The translations under genes and the position numbers were made by a program. The notes beneath the pieces were generated by a model. It was not told the DNA's origin, did not search any database, and was given only the letters and a program-made list of their open reading frames with translations. From NCBI GenBank assembly GCA_013811715.1, contig JACCUS010000007.1:1-20882 (forward strand): DNA of 20,882 nt, given 5' to 3'. Below are positions 15,464 through 20,882 of this stretch, piece after piece. How positions within the stretch are numbered: the stretch's first letter is position 1; each line of letters starts with the position of its first letter. This stretch comes from Nocardioidaceae bacterium. GTDB taxonomy: Bacteria; Actinomycetota; Actinomycetes; Propionibacteriales; Nocardioidaceae.

Positions 15464-16825
15464 TCAGCGCGGTGATCCACCCGGGATCGGCGCTTCCTGG
15501 TCATAGGGAACGCGGGTGTAGACGAACGTCGCGCACTCCAGGTGCGAGACCGACCCGTCCGCTCGGCGGACAGCCCGAAGCGTCTCCCCCGTGTGGTAGC
15601 CGCTGACCCCGCGGTAGACGTCGTCGCCGACCCGCATGTAGCGGTACGCCGGTCGCGCAGCCCCGGGGTTCGACAGGGCCAGCTGTGCGCCGTCGTAGCT
15701 GAGGAAGAGCGCGGCCTCTCCCCAGTGCCACAGCCCCAAGATGTCCATCACACCGGCCGGCACCTCCCTGGTCGGCGTCCACGCCGTGACGAGGCTCGGC
15801 TCGTGCCGCTCCAACATGCCGAGCAGATCCAGCGGCAGGCCCTCACAGCGCAGCCCGGCGGTCCCGTTGGCGAGGCAGACGGCGCCGGTCCTGCGGCTCC
15901 CATCCACGAACAGGCCGGCCAAGAAGCCGGGCATCGACCCGGTGTGCCCGACGAAGGTGCGTCCGCCGCCGGCGGTCAGCCGGATGCCGAGCCCGTACCC
16001 CGATGCCACCCCCTCTTCGGGAGTGCCGGACGAGATCGTGGTCATCTCGGTCAAGGTGTCAGGGCGCACTATCGCCGGAGCGGGCTCGGCGAGAAAGGCG
16101 GCGTACTTGGCGAGGTCCTCGACCGTGCTCCACACCTGCCCGGCGGGCGCCATCGCACCCGTGTCGTGTGCGGGCTCCTCGGTGAGGGTGCCTGCGAAGG
16201 CGTGCACGCTGAAGCCGTCCGCCGCCGGCGGCTCGGGGAGGTAGCTCGTCCGGGCCATCTCCAGCGGGTCCAGCAGATGTCTGCGCATCGCCTCCCACCA
16301 GGTGGTCGCTCGTTTACGTGCCACCAGCTCGCCGAGTATGCCGTAGGCGAGGTTCGTGTAGTGGTGCTGCCGCCCGGCCGGCAACGGCGCGGTGGAGGCG
16401 TCGATGCGGCTCGTCAGCTCGGCGAACGTCACACCGGGGGTCCGCTCCCACCATGGGCCGGGCGGTTCTGCCTGCATGCCCGAGCTGTGGGCCAGCAGCG
16501 CTCGGATGGTCCGGTCGCCGTAGCCGATTCCGGGCAGATGTCGGTCGAGTCGGTCGGTGAGGTCGATCGCACCCTCGTCGCGGAGCTGCATGACCAGCAG
16601 GGCGGTCATCGTCTTGGTGATCGACCCGATTCGGTACTGGGTCCGATGGTCAGGCGCGGCCGCCTCGCCACGTCGTACGACGTCTCCGCGTGCGGTCCAC
16701 CAGACCAGCCGCCCGTGGCGGACGACACCGGCCACGAGCGACGGCATCCGAGCCGAGGCCTGCTCGGCGGCCAGCAGGTGGTCCAGGTGTGCCGCCGTGG
16801 TGTCGAGCACCCGGTCGTCGCTCAT
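15464..16825 (-). CDS. Serine hydrolase, beta-lactamase/DD-peptidase fold
   Basis: A 453-residue protein of the class C beta-lactamase / penicillin-binding-protein-like family. The catalytic SxxK is SITK at 68-71, the YxN motif is YTN at 156-158, and HTG at 294-296 takes the place of KTG. The C-terminal ~100 residues (WTPTREVPAGVMDILG onward) form an extra beta domain seen in many such hydrolases. No signal peptide is visible, so a cytoplasmic esterase or peptidase role is more likely than cell-wall work. The ATG at 16825 overlaps the gcvP stop as ATGA; a longer frame starting at 16972 would lie inside gcvP. The substrate is unknown, and this is not evidence of antibiotic resistance. Confidence 0.9.
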   Translation of the reverse strand: MSDDRVLDTTAAHLDHLLAAEQASARMPSLVAGVVRHGRLVWWTARGDVVRRGEAAAPDHRTQYRIGSITKTMTALLVMQLRDEGAIDLTDRLDRHLPGIGYGDRTIRALLAHSSGMQAEPPGPWWERTPGVTFAELTSRIDASTAPLPAGRQHHYTNLAYGILGELVARKRATTWWEAMRRHLLDPLEMARTSYLPEPPAADGFSVHAFAGTLTEEPAHDTGAMAPAGQVWSTVEDLAKYAAFLAEPAPAIVRPDTLTEMTTISSGTPEEGVASGYGLGIRLTAGGGRTFVGHTGSMPGFLAGLFVDGSRRTGAVCLANGTAGLRCEGLPLDLLGMLERHEPSLVTAWTPTREVPAGVMDILGLWHWGEAALFLSYDGAQLALSNPGAARPAYRYMRVGDDVYRGVSGYHTGETLRAVRRADGSVSHLECATFVYTRVPYDQEAPIPGGSPR

Positions 16826-19695
16826 TCGCCGAAGGCCGCGGGATCCGGGCAGGAACAGACGAGGTTGCGGTCGCCGTACGCCTGGTCGATCCGACTCACC
16901 GGTGGCCAGTACTTGTCGGCCGAAGGCCCCGCCGGAAAGGCGCCGGTCGCTGGCGGGTAGGGCCGGTCCCACTCGCCAGTCACGACTGCGGCGGTGTGCG
17001 GCGCGAAGCTCAACGGGCTGTCGGCAAGCGCCACACCGCCGTCCTCGACAGCGGCGATCTCCTCGCGGATCGAGATCATCGCATCACAGAACCGGTCGAG
17101 CTCGGCCAGGTTCTCCGACTCGGTCGGCTCGACCATGAACGTGCCGGCGACCGGGAAGCTCATCGTCGGAGCATGGAAGCCGTAGTCGATCAGCCGCTTC
17201 GCCACGTCCTCGACCCTGACGCCGCTCGACTTCGTCAGCCCGCGCAGGTCGAGGATGCACTCGTGCGCGACCAGGCCGCCATGGCCCTTGTACAGCACGG
17301 GGTAGTGGCCGCCCAGCCGGTGCGCAACGTAGTTGGCCGACAGTACCGCGACCGACGTCGCCTCGGTCAGCCCCGCCTCACCCATCATCGCGATGTAGGC
17401 CCACGAGATCGGCAAGATGCCGGCCGAGCCGAAGGGGGCGGCGCTGATCGGACCGATCCCGTCGCGTCGCCGCGGGTCGGGATGCATCGGATGGCTCGGC
17501 AGGTACGGCGCCAGGTGTGCCGCGACCGCGACCGGGCCGACGCCCGGGCCGCCGCCGCCATGCGGGATGCAGAACGTCTTGTGCAGGTTGAGGTGCGACA
17601 CGTCACCGCCGAACTCGCCCGGCTTCGCCAGGCCGAGCAGGGCGTTGAGGTTGGCGCCGTCGACGTACACCTGGCCGCCGTGCTCGTGCACGACCTGTCC
17701 CAGCTCGGTGATGGTGTGCTCGAAGGCACCGTGGGTCGACGGGTAGGTGACCATGATGGCCGCCAGGTCGTCGGCGTGGGTCTCGCACCGGGCGCGTAGG
17801 TCGTCGAGGTCGACGGACCCGTCTTCGGTGGCCTTGACCACGACCACCCGCATCCCGGCCATCACCGCCGACGCCGCGTTGGTGCCGTGCGCGCTCGACG
17901 GGATCAGGCAGACGTCGCGCTCGCCGTCGCCGTGCGCCCGGTGGTACGCGCGAATGGCCAACAGCCCGGCGAGCTCACCTTGAGACCCGGCGTTCGGCTG
18001 GATCGAGACCTCGGCGTAGCCGGTGACCTCCGCCAGCCAGCGTTCGAGGTCGCCGACGAGCTCGCCGTAGCCAGTGGCGTCCTCCGCCGGCGCGAACGGG
18101 TGCAGGTCGGCGAACCCGGCATAGCTCATGGGCTCCATCTCGGCGGTGGCGTTGAGCTTCATCGTGCAGGATCCGAGCGGGATCATCCCCCGGTCGAGTG
18201 CGTAGTCACGGTCAGCCAGCCGCTTGAGGTAGCGCAGCAGGTCGGTCTCGGACCGATGCGAGTTGAATACCGGATGGGTCAGGAACGCTGTGGTCCTGCG
18301 CATCGGCCCGGGTAGGGCATCGTCCACCCGCTCGTCCAGCTCGTCGAGGTCGATCGGGGCCAGCTCGAACGCCTCGATTACGGCGTCTAGGTGTGCACGA
18401 GTGGTCACCTCGGACAACGAGACTCCCACCCGATCGGCGCCGTCCGCGAGCAGGTGTACACCGTTGGCGCGCGCCCGCTGGCGAATGGCGTCGGCGTCTC
18501 CGGCAGCCGCGACCGAGACAGTGTCGAAGAAGTCATCATGGTGAACCGTGCGGCCGCCGTCGCGCAGCGCTCGCGCCAACAGACTCGCGTAGCGGTGGAT
18601 CCGCGCTGCGATATGGGTCAGCCCGCTGGGTCCGTGGTAGACGGCGTACATCGAGGCCGTCACCGCCAGCAGCACCTGAGCGGTGCAGATGTTGGAGGTC
18701 GCCTTGTCCCGGCGGATGTGCTGTTCGCGGGTCTGCAGAGCCAGCCGATAAGCCGGGCGGCCTTGGGCGTCGACCGACACCCCGACAAGGCGGCCGGGTA
18801 GGTGCCGTTCGAGCCCTGCTGCCACTGCCATGAACCCCGCGTGCGGCCCGCCGTAGAAGAGCGGCACCCCGAAACGCTGGCTCGACCCCAGCACGACGTC
18901 GGCGCCCATCGTTCCAGGCGCCTCGAGGAGTGTCAGCGCCAACAGATCTGCCGCCACGACCGCGAGCGCGCCCGCCTCATGGGCGGCCTCGATGACCGGA
19001 CGCGGGTCGACCACCCGGCCGCTGGCCCCCGGGTAGGAGATCAGGACGCCGGCGAAGTCGTCTGTCGGCAAGGCGCTGTGGACGTCTCGCACCTCGACGT
19101 CGATGCCCATCGCCTCGGCTCTGGTCTGCACCACCGCGATCGTCTGTGGCAGCGCGTCCTTGTCGACGATGAACCGGCGTGAGGTGTTCTTACGGTTGGC
19201 TCGCCGTACGAGCGTCATCGCCTCTGCGGCCGCCGTGCCCTCGTCGAGCAGTGAGGCGTTCGCGGTGGGAAGGCCGGTGAGGTCGCCCACCATTGTCTGG
19301 AAGTTCAACAGCGCTTCGAGCCGGCCCTGGGAGATCTCTGGTTGGTACGGCGTGTAGGCGGTGTACCAGGAAGGGTCTTCGAGCACGTTGCGGCGGATGA
19401 CTGTCGGTGTGATGGTTCCGGAGTAGCCGAGCCCGATCATCGGCGCGCGTGGGCTGTTGCGATCGGCCATTGCCCGTAGCGCCGCCAAGGCTTGCACCTC
19501 GCTCAGCGCCGGTGGCAGGTCGAGGCCCTTCGCCTGGCGGATCGAGTCAGGCAGCGCGGCCTGCAGCAGTTCGTCCATCGACTCCTTGCCGAGTGCGCTG
19601 AGCATGTGCTGTTGTTCGGCTGCATCTGGACCGATGTGGCGCCGAGCGAAGGGAGCGGCGGACTCCAAGGCGGTGAGGGACGGGCGGTCGGACAC
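16822..19695 (-). CDS. gcvP: Glycine dehydrogenase (decarboxylating), P-protein
   Basis: A 957-residue PLP enzyme of the glycine cleavage system. It decarboxylates glycine and passes the aminomethyl group to the lipoyl arm of GcvH. The N-terminal FARRHIGP is typical, and the two halves of a full-length single-chain P-protein are present. The PLP lysine is K706 in NLHKTFCIPHGGGGPG. The start is the GTG at 19695 (MSDRPSLTA), preceded at a normal distance by GAGGAG (19707-19702). The glycine riboswitch upstream supports both the identity and glycine induction. gcvT and gcvH are not in the window; the next gene is the coupled serine hydrolase. Confidence 0.97.
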   Translation of the reverse strand: MSDRPSLTALESAAPFARRHIGPDAAEQQHMLSALGKESMDELLQAALPDSIRQAKGLDLPPALSEVQALAALRAMADRNSPRAPMIGLGYSGTITPTVIRRNVLEDPSWYTAYTPYQPEISQGRLEALLNFQTMVGDLTGLPTANASLLDEGTAAAEAMTLVRRANRKNTSRRFIVDKDALPQTIAVVQTRAEAMGIDVEVRDVHSALPTDDFAGVLISYPGASGRVVDPRPVIEAAHEAGALAVVAADLLALTLLEAPGTMGADVVLGSSQRFGVPLFYGGPHAGFMAVAAGLERHLPGRLVGVSVDAQGRPAYRLALQTREQHIRRDKATSNICTAQVLLAVTASMYAVYHGPSGLTHIAARIHRYASLLARALRDGGRTVHHDDFFDTVSVAAAGDADAIRQRARANGVHLLADGADRVGVSLSEVTTRAHLDAVIEAFELAPIDLDELDERVDDALPGPMRRTTAFLTHPVFNSHRSETDLLRYLKRLADRDYALDRGMIPLGSCTMKLNATAEMEPMSYAGFADLHPFAPAEDATGYGELVGDLERWLAEVTGYAEVSIQPNAGSQGELAGLLAIRAYHRAHGDGERDVCLIPSSAHGTNAASAVMAGMRVVVVKATEDGSVDLDDLRARCETHADDLAAIMVTYPSTHGAFEHTITELGQVVHEHGGQVYVDGANLNALLGLAKPGEFGGDVSHLNLHKTFCIPHGGGGPGVGPVAVAAHLAPYLPSHPMHPDPRRRDGIGPISAAPFGSAGILPISWAYIAMMGEAGLTEATSVAVLSANYVAHRLGGHYPVLYKGHGGLVAHECILDLRGLTKSSGVRVEDVAKRLIDYGFHAPTMSFPVAGTFMVEPTESENLAELDRFCDAMISIREEIAAVEDGGVALADSPLSFAPHTAAVVTGEWDRPYPPATGAFPAGPSADKYWPPVSRIDQAYGDRNLVCSCPDPAAFGE

Positions 19696-19724
19696 GAAGG
19701 GCTCCTCAGCTCAAGCGGGCTCGT

Positions 19725-19870
19725 GCCTCCCCTCTGTCGTGTCGGCTACCGCGTTGCGGGCCTCACTCCAGAGCTGCCGGGTACGCGCGGTCCGGTGGCC
19801 TGAGAGGTTCCGGGGAGGAGTTGCCCCTTCGGCGCCGAGTGCTGCAGATCGGACTCTCCCGCGCGACTGT
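19725..19870 (-). promoter_or_regulatory. Glycine riboswitch with degenerate second aptamer
   Basis: Read on the minus strand, the aptamer core is visible: GGGAGAG (19860-19854), GCGCCGAAGGGGCAA (19835-19821) and CCUCUCAGG-like sequence (19806-19799). P1 pairs CGCGCGG (19865-19859) with CCGCGCG (19790-19784). Downstream, CTCTG (19773-19769) can pair with CAGAG (19736-19732), which resembles the P1 stem of a second aptamer; the interior is only about 32 bases with a small CCGC-AAC-GCGG hairpin, so the second unit is a vestigial ghost aptamer. It ends 30 bases before the gcvP start. It should turn gcvP on when glycine is plentiful, as known for this class. Confidence 0.92.
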
Positions 19871-19884
19871 TGCGGCGATCGCCC

Positions 19885-19890
19885 ACTCTA
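19885..19890 (-). promoter_or_regulatory. Candidate -10 box (TAGAGT) for gcvP
   Basis: TAGAGT on the minus strand lies about 20 bases upstream of the riboswitch, so a transcript starting near 19878 would include the complete aptamer. The -35 region does not match consensus well. Confidence 0.3.
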
Positions 19891-19900
19891 CCAGCGCCCT

Positions 19901-19921
19901 GTCTCACGTCGTGGCTGAGAC
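19901..19921. repeat. Inverted repeat GTCTCA-N9-TGAGAC
   Basis: Perfect 6-bp arms around nine bases sit in the middle of the divergent gcvP/gltB region, just upstream of the candidate gcvP -10 box. It is a plausible operator; no regulator is named. Confidence 0.35.
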
Positions 19922-19922
19922 G

Positions 19923-19952
19923 CTGACCGACGTTGTTACGCTTGTGTACTGT
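19923..19952 (+). promoter_or_regulatory. Candidate gltB promoter
   Basis: CTGACC (19923-19928) and TACTGT (19947-19952) are separated by 18 bases and are acceptable -35 and -10 boxes. They would give a leader of about 75 bases before gltB. The region overlaps an imperfect inverted repeat, CGACGTTGT (19928-19936) and ACAACATCG (19957-19965), and the palindrome TGTCGCGACA (19950-19959), which could be regulator sites. Confidence 0.3.
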
Positions 19953-20032
19953 CGCGACAACATCGACCAGGCCAACGGCGCCCCCCGCGTGTACCACTGC
20001 TGAGGTCCACGATCGACGACGGGAGACCTGCC

Positions 20033-20882
20033 ATGCGAGCTGTCCCGCCGCCCCAGGGCTTGTACGACGGACGCCATGAGCACGACGCCTGCGGTGTCGC
20101 CTTCGTCGCGACGCTCACTGGCATCGCCTCTCACGACATCGTGGAGAAGGCATTGATAGCGCTGCGCAACCTCGACCACCGCGGCGCCTCCGGCGCTGAG
20201 CCGGACTCCGGTGATGGCGCTGGCATCGTCGTCCAGGTCCCCGACTCGTTCCTGCGGCAGGTCTGCGACTTCGAGCTTCCACCCGTGGGCGGTTACGCCG
20301 TCGGGACGGCGTTCCTGCCCGGGAACGCCGACGAGGTGGCGGCGACCAAGGAGCGGATCACCGCGATCGCGCTCGACGAGGGTCTGCGGGTGGTGGGTTG
20401 GCGTCCTGTCCCTACAGCACCCGATCTGCTCGGCAGGACCGCGCGCGACTGCATGCCGTCCTTCGAGCAGCTCGTCGTCGCGGCCGGATCCAGCCGGGTC
20501 CTCGGCATGGCCCTGGAGCGGATGGCCTTCTGTCTGCGCAAGCGCGCCGAGCACGACACCGACGCCTACTTCCCATCGCTGTCGTCGCGCACACTCTGCT
20601 ACAAGGGCATGCTCACCACCAGCCAGCTCGGCGCGTTCTTTCCAGACCTGACCGACGAGCGGGTGGAGACGACCCTCGCGGTCGTGCACTCGCGGTTCTC
20701 CACCAACACCTTCCCGTCGTGGCCCCTGGCGCACCCGTACCGGTTCATCGCCCACAACGGTGAGATCAACACCGTCGAGGGCAACCGCAACTGGATGAGG
20801 GCACGCGAGGCGCTCTTGCGTTCCGACCTGTTCGGTGCCGCGAATTCTGGCGGCAGGCTGGACAGGCTCTTCCCGATCTGCA
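20033..20882 (+). CDS. gltB: Glutamate synthase large subunit, N-terminal part
   Basis: The first 283 residues of NADPH-type glutamate synthase, cut by the window end. The enzyme makes two glutamates from glutamine and 2-oxoglutarate. The visible part is the class II glutamine amidotransferase domain: the HDACGVAF motif places the catalytic cysteine at C20, exposed after removal of a 19-residue propeptide. RNLDHRGASGAEPDSGDGAG and the VVHSRFSTNTFPSWPLAHP block followed by AHNGEINT are hallmark sequences. The ATG at 20033 follows GGGAGA (20021) at a normal distance. The synthase domain and gltD lie beyond the window. Confidence 0.96.
   Translation, partial: MRAVPPPQGLYDGRHEHDACGVAFVATLTGIASHDIVEKALIALRNLDHRGASGAEPDSGDGAGIVVQVPDSFLRQVCDFELPPVGGYAVGTAFLPGNADEVAATKERITAIALDEGLRVVGWRPVPTAPDLLGRTARDCMPSFEQLVVAAGSSRVLGMALERMAFCLRKRAEHDTDAYFPSLSSRTLCYKGMLTTSQLGAFFPDLTDERVETTLAVVHSRFSTNTFPSWPLAHPYRFIAHNGEINTVEGNRNWMRAREALLRSDLFGAANSGGRLDRLFPIC

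Noticed and set aside
15464..16825. Antibiotic-resistance beta-lactamase
   Set aside because: The SxxK/YxN/HTG pattern defines a broad hydrolase family; there is no signal peptide, and the gene is coupled to gcvP.

Overview
The window is a chromosomal segment from a high-GC actinomycete (Actinomycetota). Supporting signs are the very G/C-rich third codon positions, GTG starts, a DUF5999-type small protein (a family known to me from actinobacteria), a DrrA/DrrB-type ABC exporter, and several promoters of the TAnnnT type lying 6-7 bases before a start codon, which suggests leaderless mRNAs. I cannot fix the genus from sequence alone. Twelve genes are complete and two run off the window ends. 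Most content is housekeeping; the less ordinary material is in the intergenic regions.

Layout. (1) 1-1774, minus strand: a DrrA/DrrB-type ABC exporter, ATPase then permease with a 4-base ATGA overlap; the permease C-terminus is outside the window. (2) 1775-2260: a 486-base gap with a 14-bp perfect hairpin, four evenly spaced TCCACA (DnaA-box-like) sites and two smaller hairpins, ahead of an MFS efflux gene (2261-3577). (3) 3582-6062: an M1 aminopeptidase (pepN), convergent with a PAP2-type membrane phosphatase homologue (6072-6920, minus). (4) 7001-12045, plus: fdhD, then the sbcD-sbcC nuclease pair, whose two genes share a GTGA overlap. (5) 12046-12257: a gap with inverted repeats and a TAGGCT promoter-like box. 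(6) 12258-15450: a DUF5999 small protein followed by the tldD-tldE protease pair. (7) 15464-19695, minus: gcvP (glycine decarboxylase P-protein), followed by a beta-lactamase-fold serine hydrolase in ATGA overlap with it. (8) 19696-20032: the gcvP/gltB divergent region, holding a glycine riboswitch on the minus strand. (9) 20033 to the end: the N-terminal part of gltB (glutamate synthase large subunit).

How the genes work together. SbcC and SbcD form one ATP-driven DNA end-processing nuclease. TldD and TldE form one heterodimeric metalloprotease. The ABC ATPase and permease form one exporter. The divergent gcvP and gltB are both amino-acid nitrogen metabolism genes; gcvP is probably switched on by glycine through its riboswitch. 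Two start styles are visible. Genes at the head of a unit often show TAnnnT followed by 6-9 bases and the start codon with no Shine-Dalgarno sequence. Downstream genes start within or next to the previous stop codon. The MFS gene, gcvP and gltB instead have Shine-Dalgarno sequences and longer leaders.
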